A stretch of 64,000 nucleotides of DNA from the NCBI RefSeq assembly GCF_022605165.1, contig NC_063080.1:496001-560000 (forward strand), read 5' to 3'. This DNA comes from Purpureocillium takamizusanense. Its lineage: Eukaryota; Ascomycota; Sordariomycetes; Hypocreales; Ophiocordycipitaceae. The notes under the pieces are model-generated. The model was not told where the DNA came from. It worked only from the letters and a program-made list of their open reading frames with translations, and searched no databases. The translations under genes and the position numbers were made by a program. Every line of letters begins with the position of its first letter. Within the stretch, counting starts at the first letter, position 1. Below, in pieces: positions 33,096-44,547 of the stretch.

Positions 33096-34784
33096 TTAAA
33101 CTTTTATGTCGGCGATCTCTTGCCGCGTTTCAAACTCAGATTGACCTTCCACACCCGCATCGCCGTTGTCGAATATCCGATACAGCACTTTCCAAACAAG
33201 AATGACCGCTGAAGCGGCAAGGGCACAAACTGCGGCGATTACCAAGCCACGCTTGTATCTGGGAGCATCTGGATGCTTGTCAGCCTTTCGGATTCCAAGA
33301 CATGGGGATCTCACTTCGCTTACCTTGCTGTCGGAACAATTGGTTACCAGGAAAGTTTGCTAGCTGGATACTCATCACATACGCGGCCAGTGCTATCGGA
33401 CGCTTGTAGTCCTGCATCTTGGTCGCGAGCCACGCTGCGCTAATTGCCTGTGCACTGCCCATACCCATCTGCGTCCATACGACACCGCCTATGCGCGAAT
33501 CGCCTCATCAGCGTTCTGTTTCAAGTTGCGGGTAGGTAGCTCTTACCGTAGAGACCCCATTTTCCAACGCCCCTGGGCGCCAAAGCCAGCCACAGGAGTC
33601 CCGCAGCTCCCCACGCATACCCCACGGCGATATGTATACCGCGCTCGTGGAATTTGTCACTGCTGAATGCTAGGGACACAGAGAGGATCAATGCGCATAC
33701 ACTGCCCACAGAGTTGAGACCATTTGCTTGCAAGGCAGTGAAGCCGAGGGACTTGATGATGGACGGCGCGTACGTGTTCATCGGCGCAATCATGACCATG
33801 GATAGAAGGGCCGCAACAAGATGGCCATACAACCTGCAGTCGGCGAAGGTATCGATGATGTGGGAGGGTAACACCGGCTTGCGGTATCTGTGGGCTTTGC
33901 TGGGGTCGTTTCTGATGACTCTGGTGACGATGATGGCCGCTTCGCGGTCACTGAAAAGATTGAACGACTTGCCGAAGAAGGTCTTGGGCTCAGCAGCGCC
34001 GTGAGGAAGGTAGAGATAGGCAGCAACCCCAAGGACACAAGTCAAGACGCCCTCTGCGTCGAGTTAGTGTTGAGAATGGTGGTATAGGGTGACGATTCCA
34101 GTTGTTGGACTTACCGATAATGAACAGCCACTGCCAGCCTTGTAGCCCATCTCGACCGCTTAGAGAGACGAGTCCCAATGACAATGGCCCACCCAGCGCG
34201 CCCGCAACGCTATTTGAGGCCCAGAAGATCGCATATCGCAACGCAAGTTCCTCGTTTGTGTAGAACTTGGCAATGTAAAGGGCAAAGCCGGGAATATAAC
34301 CACCTTCCAGAGCACCTATGAAGAATCTGGCAATGCAGAGCCCGGTAGCATTCTGTAGAAAAGCCTGACTCCAGGTCGCCACTCCCCAGAGAAACATGGT
34401 AACCGGAAGGAATCTCTCTGGCCCGACATATCTGCTGATAAGATTGAAGGGCAACTCAGTGACGATGAATCCAACTGTGAAGAGAGTTTGCGCGAGGTTG
34501 ATGTCCGAGTTGTCCACATTGATGTCTTTGCGAAGCGTGTCGGTTAAGGCATTGCCAATATTTGTGCGGTCGAATTGGAGAAAGCAGAAACATAACACGA
34601 TGACGGGCATGATCAGAAAGTCGAGCTTGAGTACAGCTCGCCGGCTCTCCCCCGGCTGAATCTCCAGTTGATGGTCATAACCAGGAACTTCAACGGCCTC
34701 TTTCGAGATCACGCTGGCCCCCCGTGCACTTCCCTTACTCTGTGAAGCACTGTCTGGAGTCGTCTTCATTGTGTCGTATCTCAA
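33096..34784 (-). CDS. MFS transporter, ACS family (nicotinate/allantoate permease-like)
   Basis: 504-aa plasma-membrane carrier. Exons: 34115-34784, 33547-34053, 33324-33488 and 33096-33268. Family landmarks are QFDRTNIGNALTD after TM1, ARFFIGALEGGYIPG, WQWLFIIEGVLTC across the first splice junction, and DAPRYKRG before the last TM. All phases agree. About 12 TM segments with a central cytosolic loop are expected. The start codon faces the arylsulfotransferase-like gene across a 492-bp shared promoter containing two copies of a 13-bp CCGNCGG element, so the two genes are probably co-regulated. The substrate is unknown; the family carries organic acids, vitamins and small peptides. Confidence 0.9.
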
Positions 34785-35091
34785 CAGGGGTCGTACGGCT
34801 GTGTGCCTTTGGATTACTCGAGGGCCCTAGGCGAACCGACCACAGCCCACAGTTCGGTGTCATGTTGCGACTCTTCTTTCCGCCGCAGTCTTATACTCGT
34901 GTTCTGTTTTGCTGAGTGTTGATACGGATTGACTTCCCCGGAGCTGCCTTGACTGGAACATCTCGAACATGAAGATACCATGAAGTCGATAAATGGCGTG
35001 CTGATAGACGGCAGCCTATGGCAGGCCAACCTGCTTCACTAGACCCTGATCAGATTGCGATGGCGCCTTCGATGGGCCGGGTTTGCCGCCA

Positions 35092-35104
35092 GCATGCCGT
35101 CGGC
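35092..35104. promoter_or_regulatory. CCGNCGG-type Zn2Cys6 site, copy 1 (putative)
   Basis: GCATGCCGTCGGC contains an everted CGG pair with a 1-nt spacer. Zn2Cys6 proteins bind CGG triplets in direct, inverted or everted arrangement. It sits 173 bp before the arylsulfotransferase-like start and is repeated almost exactly 30 bp downstream. Confidence 0.45.
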
Positions 35105-35121
35105 ACATTGTGGGGCCGTGG

Positions 35122-35134
35122 GCATGCCGACGGC
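35122..35134. promoter_or_regulatory. CCGNCGG-type Zn2Cys6 site, copy 2 (putative)
   Basis: GCATGCCGACGGC differs from copy 1 only at the central base. The 30-bp phase, close to three helical turns, would place two bound dimers on the same face of the DNA. Confidence 0.45.
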
Positions 35135-35276
35135 CTAGTAAATCATGACGCTGATGTCGCTAGAGCATGTGAACAAAGCTCGATGGTCAAGCAGATATAT
35201 TTTGTGAACTTGTTCAGGCATTTTGTTATAACCTGGTAAAGTGAGTCCTCTCATTACGCGGCACAGCCAACGGATC

Positions 35277-36440
35277 ATGGAACAGAATACTCTCAAGCGC
35301 CGACGAATCGGCCTCACAGGCGTCGACAAGGAGCGATCATTTGGCGGCTATACCTTGTTCTGCCCGTTAACTAGCGACATTGCATATCTAATTGATATTG
35401 AAGGCAACGAGGTTCATTCTTGGAAGCTCCCCGGCAGAATCGGGAGGCACGCTCGCATCCTCCCCAACGGCAATCTCGCGGTCAACACACTTCGCGCGCC
35501 ACAGTCCGAGACTACAAAAGACGGGGGCCCTTTCCCATTCCCTTTCTTCAACAAATATGGAGGCGGGGTCATGAGCGAGCTCGACCCTGATGGCAATGTG
35601 GTTCGGCAATTCACGGACCCTCTTGGCCACCACGACCAATATCATTTTGGTGACGGTCGGCTCCTGTACACCGGCCTCGAACCCCTGTCCGTAGAGGACT
35701 CAGCGAAAGTTATTGGGGGCGTTCCCGGCACCGAGATTGACGGAATCACGTACGCAGACACGATCAACGAAGTCGATGCGCAAGGCAAATTGCTCTGGCA
35801 GTGGAAGGTCTCGGAGAGGCTTCCACGTGCTGAATATCCTCTCCAGTCTCACTACACACGGGAGCATTATCCCCTGATCAACTCGGTGCTTCCATTGCGG
35901 GATGGGAAGCATATTCTAGCCTCAATGAGATCAGTCTCTGCCGTGGTCATCATCGAAAAGTCCACGGGCGACATTGTCTGGAAAGTCGGCTCCGACGTGC
36001 TTGCTCAGCAACATAACGCGACAGAATTGGGGAATGGGAATATCCTCATCTTTGACAACGGCGCCTTCCGGGATGGTGAGTCCGTCACATACACCAGAGC
36101 TGTCGAGATCTCGCGGTATGGCAAGAAGATCGTGTGGGAGTACCGCGACAAGTCGCAGATGCACAACTTTTTCACACCTTTCATGGGTAGCGCTCAGAGG
36201 TTGCCCAATGAAAACACCCTCTTATGCGAGAGCGCTTTTGGCAGGGTCTTTGAAGTGACGCCGGAAGGGTACGTCTGCTGGGAGTATGTCAATCCCCATT
36301 TCGCGCCCTACCCGGACGAGGTAACCGCAAAGATCTTCCCTGGGGAGTCCAACGCTCTGTTCCGAGCCTACCGATATTCTTTGGACGAGATACCTTGGCT
36401 GAAGCAAAGACTTGGCGGTTCATCTTGCACTGTGCAATGA
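35277..36440 (+). CDS. Arylsulfotransferase (ASST)-family protein
   Basis: Intron-less, 387 aa. It has the repeated beta-propeller blade pattern of arylsulfotransferase-type proteins: GNEVHSWKLPGR...RILPNGNLAVN, the conserved HHDQYHFGDGRLLY, GKLLWQWKVSE, QQHNATELGNGNILIFDNG, KKIVWEYRDKSQMHNFF and SAFGRVFEVTPEG. Bacterial members transfer sulfate between phenols through a histidine. His residues lie in the HHDQ, QQHN and MHNF segments, but I cannot say which would be catalytic. No signal peptide is visible at ATG 35277, so it is probably intracellular, unlike the periplasmic bacterial enzymes. It is divergent to an MFS carrier, and the class II aldolase lies tail-to-tail 124 bp away, suggesting a shared pathway. 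Confidence 0.85.
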   Translation: MEQNTLKRRRIGLTGVDKERSFGGYTLFCPLTSDIAYLIDIEGNEVHSWKLPGRIGRHARILPNGNLAVNTLRAPQSETTKDGGPFPFPFFNKYGGGVMSELDPDGNVVRQFTDPLGHHDQYHFGDGRLLYTGLEPLSVEDSAKVIGGVPGTEIDGITYADTINEVDAQGKLLWQWKVSERLPRAEYPLQSHYTREHYPLINSVLPLRDGKHILASMRSVSAVVIIEKSTGDIVWKVGSDVLAQQHNATELGNGNILIFDNGAFRDGESVTYTRAVEISRYGKKIVWEYRDKSQMHNFFTPFMGSAQRLPNENTLLCESAFGRVFEVTPEGYVCWEYVNPHFAPYPDEVTAKIFPGESNALFRAYRYSLDEIPWLKQRLGGSSCTVQ

Positions 36441-36564
36441 TTTGCCGGGGACTTGGTCACTGCGTCTGACACGGTGGGCGAGCGGCTCAAGGGCAAATAC
36501 GAAGTGATATACTTCTCTTCGACTTAGACAGGCTGAAGTAGAGTAATTAAAGACGTCATATGCT

Positions 36565-37404
36565 CTAAATAGACAGAGGCTTGAAGCCTTTGGTCTGACG
36601 ATACCAATACTCAAACGTTGCATGGACAATCTTATCCCGCCGAAGATAGGCTCCTGCTTCTGCCGCAAGTTCACCGTCTACCTCCTTCAGAGGTCCAAAC
36701 GCGGCAGCTCTGACCTGGATCCGTGCTGCGCGCTCCAGCTTCACACAGAGGTACGCGGCCTCCTGGACGGACTTGCCAGTGGTCAGCATGCCGTGGTGGG
36801 CCAGAAGAATGCAACGCTTGTCGCCGATTGCCTCCGTGATGATGACGCCCTCTTGGTCGGCGATGGGAACGCCCGGCCACTTTTCAAGGAAGGCGCAATC
36901 GTTATAGAAGGGGGTCATGTCCATCTGGGCGACCACGAGCGGTTGTCGAGCCGCGACCAGCGCCTGTGTCCATGGAGAATGGACATGGACGATGCTGTGA
37001 ACGTCGGGTCGAGCGGCGTACACCCACAGGTGAAATCGGGTCGCCGGGTTAGGCATGCCGACTCCCGTGATGGTGTTGAGGTCTCCGTCCACCTCGATGA
37101 AGTCCTCGGGCGTGGCCTCGTCCCAGCCAAGTCCATAGCGCAGGGTCCAGTAGAAGCCCTCGCCGCGCTCTGAGCGGGCTGAGATCTGGCCCGCAAGACC
37201 AGCATCCTCCTGCTTCGATGCGATCACCCTGCATGCGCAAGCCAGTGTTTCTTGCAGGGTGCGTTTTGGGATATGAAGGTGTTGCTCCATTTCCACAGTC
37301 GCTCGCTGGTCGAAATATTCCTTCGGTCGCAAGGGCTGGCCATTCAACTTGGGGGCGGGTGCCGCGCCGCCGGCCTGCGCGGGGGCTATCGCTGCTGGAT
37401 CCAT
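36565..37404 (-). CDS. Class II aldolase/adducin family protein
   Basis: 279 aa. Class II (zinc-dependent) aldolase/epimerase/decarboxylase fold. The likely zinc ligands are His140 and His142 in HVHSPW and His203 or His204 in AHHGML, the usual HxH...H arrangement. Typical flanking signatures are SARSERGEGFYWTLRYG and DGDLNTITGVGMPN. Fungal members of this size act on sugar phosphates, ketoacids or other small carbonyl compounds; the substrate is not inferable. ATG 37404 was chosen because the longer upstream frame is His/Arg-rich leader. It is in a cluster with the arylsulfotransferase-like gene and two MFS carriers. Confidence 0.9.
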   Translation of the reverse strand: MDPAAIAPAQAGGAAPAPKLNGQPLRPKEYFDQRATVEMEQHLHIPKRTLQETLACACRVIASKQEDAGLAGQISARSERGEGFYWTLRYGLGWDEATPEDFIEVDGDLNTITGVGMPNPATRFHLWVYAARPDVHSIVHVHSPWTQALVAARQPLVVAQMDMTPFYNDCAFLEKWPGVPIADQEGVIITEAIGDKRCILLAHHGMLTTGKSVQEAAYLCVKLERAARIQVRAAAFGPLKEVDGELAAEAGAYLRRDKIVHATFEYWYRQTKGFKPLSI

Positions 37405-38957
37405 TGTGATGATGATTGCGGGCACGAATTGCGCACGGGAATGATGCCTGTGGTGAACGTGAACCTGGGTATCGTCGGATCCTTGTTCTTGTTGTCGCTG
37501 GGTGTTGTACGCGCAAGGGTTTGCAGGACGAATACCTGACTTCAAAGCGAGGTTGCAGCAGCACCGGAATATTGTTCGAGTTGGCTTGCCTGATGGCTCG
37601 TATCTTCCCTGGTTTCTCTGGCGTGAGTTGTGTTTGGAGGTTTTGGCCGTTATTCATGCCAACCGCTCAAGATGCCATCGCCGTGCACAACGCCGGGACG
37701 GGCGGACAGTTCCGCCATTGGCTCGCCCCCCCCGCTGGGTGATGGATGGGCTCTCCGACGGACAGACAGCGGTCGCGCAAGAAGACGGGATGACTGAATC
37801 CGCGGACGGGCTCCGCGGCTGACGGATGGCTCAGCGCGGAACACTGACCCCGGACCACGGGTTACGCGGAAGCGGAAGGCAGTCACGGCCACTCGAGATG
37901 TACAGTACGTGGTACTTCGTGCACGATGATGAACGAGCCTGTGTTTCCCGGTTGGTGGTGATCTTGATCGCTCACTCACCACACACTTGGCAGACTGGGA
38001 TGTTCATCCCAACTGCCAATTGCAAAACGATCCGTGAATGGAACCTGGAACGATTGGGCCATGAGTCCCCACCACACCTGGTCCCCGCAAGCTGCTGGGG
38101 TCTGGAAAGTTGTTGGTTTGCAGGGGCAGCCACATCTCAGCTGATGAAGGGCGCGCGCAGGCCCTGTGGCCCAGGGACACACGCCAGCGTAGCAGTCCCT
38201 CTGTGTAGGAGGGGAACAAGTTCGGCGCAGCGAGGCCGTGACCCATGTGACGATGGGTAGTGATTTATGCTGCCGGGTAGAAAGATAGTGACAGAGGATT
38301 CCAAATAGAATTGCGCAGTAAGTTTAGATGCTGCCAGCAGTCAATCGGGAGAAAGCGAGGGTCTTCTGCCCCGCAATCTCAATTCACTGAACTGTTGCGT
38401 CGACCGATTCATCCATTCCGCCGCCAAAAGGATACAATCAGTGTGTAAGCCGCTCCCCCACGGGGAAGTACATGGGGTGCAGACAGACCACCAGCGGCGT
38501 AGAGGCAAAACTAAGCCGGCGGATTGGCAAGGTCCCGACTGGTCATTGTCAGAGGGCCGCAAAGATAACGCATTTGTCCGTGCCGTTCTTCGAGCACGCG
38601 GGGGCATGGCATGACATGGGGGGGGTTGGGTTCCTGCGCCGCGCGTGTTTCTGTTGTGTTGGCCGAGCCATTCAATGGCCGGGTCCAATGCTAACTGGCC
38701 CAAAATTGTGCCAAATAGTGGCATCTGGCAGGCCAGAGAAGCTGTTGTCTAGATCGCGGACCCGGCACGTTCCAGCTCTGTGTGGGTTGCTCATATAGGG
38801 CGGGCCCAGCCCGTCAATGTACTGTGCGTTGAAGATGCGCATCGTCGAAACGCGTGCCGACCAAAGATAGAGACTGGGCCTGCGCCGCCGTCAATTTACG
38901 ACACCCCGAAGTACTTGTGCCTCTCTCAAAGCCACTGGAAGCAGCTTCAGATCCAAC
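37405..38957. other. Intergenic region between divergent aldolase and MFS genes
   Basis: 1.55 kb of promoter-like DNA without a recognised gene. Isolated CCGNCGG elements occur at 37755-37761 and 38516-38522; at this base composition such 7-mers are expected by chance about every 2 kb. Confidence 0.5.
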
Positions 38958-40862
38958 ATGGCTAGTACCGGAGACTCCGAGGTCGAGAAGCGGCCTCCAA
39001 GTCTCTCCCTGGAGACAAAGCAGGCTCAGGGAAGTGAGGATGAGATACAGGCTACCGTCAACGACAAGAGACTCCTCCGAAAATTGGACCTGAGGGTCAT
39101 ACCTCCATTGTTTGTTCTCTTCCTCCTGTCTTTTCTGGATCGCTCCAATATCGGCAACGCCAAGATTCAGGGCATGGAGAAGTCGCTCAACATGAAAGGG
39201 CAAGACTATGCTATAGCCCTGTTTGTGTTTTTCATTACGTATATCCTGTGTGAGGTACCGAGCAACCTCATTCTCAAGCGAATGGCGCCGTCGACGTGGC
39301 TAAGCTTCATAATTACCGGCTGGGGTGAGATGTCCCGGATGCGATTGAACGCCCCTCGACGAAACGATCAAGTACTGACCGAGGTGGGCACTGCAGGCCT
39401 TATCACGGTGGGCCAAGGGCTAGTCAGAACCTTCCCAGGCTTGGTCGGACTTCGGGTCGTCCTCGGGATCTTCGAGTCCGGGCTCTTTCCCGGAGGGACA
39501 TATCTAATGTCGGCATATTATGCCAGATATGAGCTACAATGGCGGTTCAGCTTGTTTGTCTCTGCCATCATCATTGCTGGGGCCTTTGGAGGTGTAAGTC
39601 ACTATTGTACAGCTCACCACGCTAAGACTGCATTGACGAAACGCAATCCGACGCATAGATATTTGCCTTTGGTCTTGCGAAACTGGAAGGCGTTGGAAAC
39701 TACGAAGGATGGTAAGCAGGCCTCCTTGTGTTGTCGCAACGTGCAGGTTGATGCCACAGACACTAAACTCCAGTCCTTGCCAAAGGCGCTGGATCTTCAT
39801 CATCGAAGGAGTCATTACGGTCGTTGTAGGGGTGCTGTCCAAACTCTGGCTGGTGGATTGGCCAGAACAGGCCAAGTTCTTATCGGCTGAAGAAAAAGCC
39901 CTACTGGCTCACAAGCTGGCCGTCGATGCGGGAGGTGGCGGCGCCGCCAGAATGGACAGGCTGGATAAGCCTGCGATTCGACGCATTTTGAGGGACTGGA
40001 AGATATACGTGGGCATCTTGTGAGCGCCGATCCAATCTGTCAGGACTTGCATAGCCGGTACTAACGTCTGGTGGATGTAGCATGCATTTGACTGTTGTCA
40101 CCAGCACTTACTCCATGTCCTTCTTCCTGCCAACTGTCATCAAGGTGTGCTTTATGATCCTCCAACTCTACCCTGCACGAGTCTCAGAGAATTAATCGTG
40201 GGAACCAGGAAATGGGCTACTCATCAGCTGAGGCGCAGCTCCGGGTCATTCCCGTCTACCTCGTCGCGACGGTTGTTTCATTGGTCGCCGCCTGGCTTAC
40301 CGACCGCTACCGCTGCTGGTATCTTGTCATCATGATCACGCTCCTGCCGGGAATTGCGGGTTTCGGCATCATGCTGGCTGGTTTAAGAGTGTCGACCGCT
40401 GGTAGATACTTGAGCTGCTTCCTCGTGGCCATTACCGCGTTCACTTCGCTGCCCACGGTCCTGGCGTGGGTCACCTACCAGGTAGGCTCTGCCGGACCGC
40501 TGCTCTGCCCCATGGCCAAGACAATCGCGAATCCACGCAAAAAAAGGCTGACACACTCGTAGCAAAGCGGACAATATAAGAGAGCCGTTTCATCTGCTAT
40601 GATCCTTGGTTGTGGCAATGTTGGCGGCATCATCGGAAGCAACATCTGGTTGGCACGCGAGGCGCCGACATTTAAAACTGGCGTTTCAATCTCTCTGGCA
40701 TTTTTGGTCCTTTGTGGGATTGCGTCGACGGGCTACTACATGGGTCTACGGGCTGAGAATCAGCTGAGAGACCGAGGCGGGCGTGACTATCGTCTCACGG
40801 AAGAGGCCGATGAGCTGGATAATATGGGCGACGACCATCCATCGTGGAGGTATACTTTTTGA
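38958..40862 (+). CDS. MFS transporter, ACS family
   Basis: 495-aa plasma-membrane carrier. Seven exons: 38958-39324, 39397-39593, 39659-39711, 39786-40019, 40081-40144, 40209-40481 and 40563-40862; all phases agree. Landmarks: FLDRSNIGNAKIQGM after TM1, GLITVGQGLVR, GIFESGLFPGGTYLMS, WRWIFIIEG across an exon joint and QYKRAVSSAMILGCGN near the end. Intron 1 is 72 nt with no stop, so an unspliced reading would insert 24 residues; splicing is preferred because it restores the conserved WG-LITVGQG. It is divergent from the aldolase gene and followed 416 bp later by a Zn2Cys6 gene. The substrate is unknown; family members carry small organic anions. Confidence 0.9.
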
Positions 40863-41278
40863 TCAGCGAAGCCGCCAACGATTGTGTTTCACTTGACGGA
40901 CGAGTGGGCATGCCAGAAGCCCGTGCGATGCTCGTCGATAAGATGGCCGAATGCCCATGAAAGTGTTTATTAGCATTTGGCAGGAAGGAGGGCGCTGGAA
41001 TGACAATGTCCGTGTGAATGCTGAGCGTTGAGCGCGGCCTGTCCTGGACTCCTGGCACTGCCTGTTGTACGGCATTATTAGCAGCACCTGCACCCCCAAC
41101 GTTATAATTAGCCCGCCGCTGCCGCTGCAACGGGGACACGATCCAGCACGACTCCAGCTAATGAGCTAATAACCCCGCGCTTATTGTTGGTGGCGTGGTT
41201 CAGTGTCGGCGCCACAACTCACTCGGCAGGGTTCTCTGTACCTTCAGCATCTTCCCCAGAGTCCCAGACCAGTTGTTG
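40863..41278. other. Intergenic region between MFS and Zn2Cys6 genes
   Basis: 416 bp. 3' flank of the MFS gene and promoter of the regulator. No additional gene. Confidence 0.6.
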
Positions 41279-43746
41279 ATGACCCCAGACTCAGAGTCTC
41301 CACCAAACAACCTCCCTCATCACCAGCCCAAGATGCATCCGCGTCTCAAGGTGGTCAAGGCCTGCGAAAGCTGCCGACGTAGGAAGATAAAATGCGACGC
41401 GCGGCAACCCTGTAGGTGCATCACCGTGACCCGGCTCCCACATCTGTTCCTTCGTTACTTACCGCTTGAGGTATTTTTTCCACGGGCGAACAGCTTGTCG
41501 GCCGTGTCTTGAGAGAGACGGCCCTGCATGCAGGTATTCAACAGAAAGCACGCGCCGAGTAGGCCGGCCACCCAAGTCGACAAGAGCAGCACATCACCCA
41601 CAGCCTTCGTCATCTGTCTCGTCTTCGATGACTTACACCAAAGGTGAGCGAGGTCTCGGAGAGTCGCCAAAGCGTGGCACTGATTTATTATCCGGCCCTC
41701 TGGTTGTAGACGACAGTAAGACTTCCAGCCCTGCGTCAGGAACACCGGCGTCCGCTACGAGACGTGCAAAGGATGAAGATGCCATCTCCATCGACGCAGA
41801 CGCCATGACCGGCATGGTCGGCGACCCAGCCAAAAGCGTCGAATTCTTCGGACGAAGCAGCGCCGGGTCGTTCTTGCGACAGATCAATTCAGCCATAGAT
41901 GCGCAGCTGGGACAGGGCCAGATGGTAGCATCCACGGATCTCGATGGTGTCAGTCCCATGCGTGCCAACAACCATGGCGCACGCCGGATGAAGGACCCTC
42001 GTGACTTCGTTCTCCCTCAACGGCTCGTTGCAGATGACCTCTTGCAGTGCTATTACGACTACGTATGGTCTATCCTGCCTGTGCACGATTGGGTGGCATT
42101 CAAGGCAACGTATCACCTGCTATGGACGGGATCACTACCGGCCGTGCCCGAAGCTACACTATACTGCATGGTGAATATGGCATTCGCCCTCGGCAGCCAG
42201 TTCTCCGTCTCCATCGAGCCCGACCAACGCCGCGAGGTTGGTCAATCGTTTTGGGAGAGAGCGCGAAAGCTCTTCGGGCCCCATACGCACGACAGCGCGT
42301 CTCTGGAGCGGGTTCAGTGCATGCTGCTCATGGGCCTCTACCTGCAAAGCACTTCCGACACGCACGAATGCTGGATGACAATTGGTTCTGCGATCAGAAT
42401 GGCCCAGAGCCTGGGGCTTCACTTGTCCAACGCCATAAAGAAGGTTCCTGGATCCCGTGAGGTCGAGATTGCGCGTCGGGTATGGCACGGGTGCGTGTAC
42501 ATGGATCGGTGAGTACGACCAAAGTTGCGGAGCCAGGAAGGCAGCAGGGGACAAATAATCGCACATTACTGACGTCCAGTTGACAGTGTCTTGTCAATGA
42601 CGTTTGGTAGGCCGAGCATGATTGCAAGCTGGCTTCCCGAGACGGTCCAGGTCCCAGTACCGTCAATGATTGACGATGAATATCTCGATAGTCGGGCTGA
42701 GTCCAGCGCCATCCGGCCGGACGGGGAACCGTCAGTTGTTGCATTCTTCGTCAAGACAATCGAGCTATACGACATCATTAATGACATAATCCTGGAGCTG
42801 TACCAGAGCTCAACCGACATGGCTAGCAAAGAAACGCACCACTTGGTCGCTGTTCTCCAGTTCGATGACCGCCTACTCAAGTGGGAACAGTCTCTACCGG
42901 AACACCTGCAATATGCCCATTGCAAGGGAGAGCAAGATCTAATATTTGAGCGCCAGCGTATTGTGTTGCGAGCACGGTGAGCGTCGCCATCTTCGCCCTT
43001 TGTTACACGGTGTCGTCGCTAATGCAGCATGGGCTGAAGGTACCTGCAAGCCCGCATTGTCGTCCTGCGACCCATATTGGCAGACTATTACCTCAAACTG
43101 ATCAACTTGAAAAACGTCCAGGCCGCCAGGGACACTGGTTTGTCTCAGCATCTAATCGTGAAGTCGGCAGAACTTTGCTTCGAGGCCGCTCACGAGATGA
43201 TTGACGTGTTGTACGACCGTTTCGACCTGACCACTGTTACGGGGCCCGTGCCGGCTTGGTGGTTTGCTGTGTTATGTGAGTCTTATGGTAAACGGTGTTG
43301 CGACGATTAACTTGTTTGCTGAATGCGTCCCAGTTGTTTACACTGCTGCAACTGTTCTCTTGGCAGAACGTCTTCGGCCCATAGACCACAGGCCAGAGGC
43401 CTCCGGTGCCTGGCGTGGCGATAGGTCATGGCATCGTGCAATCGAGCTCCTGAAAGCATACTCAAGAGTCGGCCAGTCCGCTGAGCGGTGCGTTGCAGCT
43501 CTCGGAATCTTGTCGTCGAAGATACCTTCTGCATCACTGTACAACCACGGTAACGGCGACAACCTTCAATCGCTGGTCGATGTGCAGGTTGGAGGTAGGA
43601 GTGGAAGCTCATCGGTGGAAAACGCGTTTGGGCAACAAAACGCCACGGACAATGAGTTGAACTTCCAGTTCGACTTTAGCAACCTCGACTTCGACATTGA
43701 TGACATGTTCTGGCTCAACACTTCAGCAGCGGGCATCATCTTCTGA
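41279..43746 (+). CDS. Zn(II)2Cys6 transcription factor with Fungal_trans domain
   Basis: Exons 41279-41411, 41494-42508, 42587-42976, 43040-43275 and 43334-43746 give 728 aa. The zinc cluster is split by intron 1: CESCRRRKIKC-DARQPS on one side and CRPCLERDGPAC on the other, giving spacing C-x2-C-x6-C-x6-C-x2-C-x8-C. A basic linker (RRVGRPPKS) follows. The middle homology region of PF04082 type is seen at YYDYVWSILPVHDW, LYCMVNMAFALGSQFS and SAIRMAQSLGLHLS. The C-terminus is acidic and aromatic (FDFSNLDFDIDDMFW), a likely activation domain. Intron positions inside the zinc cluster are common in these genes. It probably regulates the adjacent MFS, aldolase and sulfotransferase genes, but this is inferred from position only. 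Confidence 0.92.
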
Positions 43747-44547
43747 AAAGGGTGTTGGCTTCTTTGCGGCATCGCTTTGTGTCTCACTGTTGGAGCTCGC
43801 GCGATTCTGCGGTCGTGTAAAGGCGTGGATGTCTGAGAGGAGAACGGAGACCCAAGGGGGGTCAAGGCGCAGCATGCAGGCTGAGTTGTGGTGGGAGTGC
43901 AACAATGCCTTGATGATAAATTCCCCAATTAATGTCCTTTCTCGCCATCGTGAACTCAAGAGGCTCAAATCAAACGACTGCACCCCCCCCCCCCCGCCAG
44001 GTTGAATCGTCGTTTTTGGCATAGAAGAGGACTCTTTGCACCGCTCAACAGAGACACCAAGCCGTGACATCAGCTCGGCTTCCTTTACAAGCATACATTA
44101 ATATCCTTCCAAGTCATACTCTATAACACTCACAAATTAATTTATTAGATCGGACAGTGGCAGTTCACGCAGCCACTCTCTTAATCCCTTCCCGGCGGCG
44201 AAAATTGCAAACATTTTCCATATAGCCACTCATGCATTATACTGTATTCACTTCTCTAAGTCGGTCATAGTCTGCCGCGGTCTGTGGCACCTCTGCTTGA
44301 CTCAAGCTCGCGATACGGCCTGGCGCGCCCGCGTAAGAGGGGCCACAGTACCGGTCAATTGCCGTTACAGTCGCGTAGCCGCGATGCGTTCCATCGTCTG
44401 CGGCTGCCTGACTGCATTTGCTAATTAGTCTCAGTTGCTGCCAGGGGGCGTAGCTTGCCTGCGGTAACAGTCCTTAAGGGGCTTTAGCAGGCTTAGGTGC
44501 TGAAACAAAGAACCGAGTAAGTGAAAATGGGAATTCTCGCTCTTTAT
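43747..44547. other. Intergenic region, partly AT-rich
   Basis: 801 bp. It contains a C13 run at 43983-43995 and an AT-rich block around 44085-44160. It lies between two convergent genes. No gene recognised. Confidence 0.5.
43983..43995. repeat. C13 homopolymer
   Basis: Thirteen consecutive C residues 237 bases after the stop of the Zn2Cys6 gene. Its length is unreliable in many sequencing chemistries. Confidence 0.85.

Larger units (their letters stand above)
34785..35276. promoter_or_regulatory. Divergent promoter between an MFS carrier and the arylsulfotransferase-like gene
   Basis: 492 bp separating two start codons on opposite strands. The right half carries a duplicated GCATGCCGNCGGC element. 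No open frame is conserved. Confidence 0.6.
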
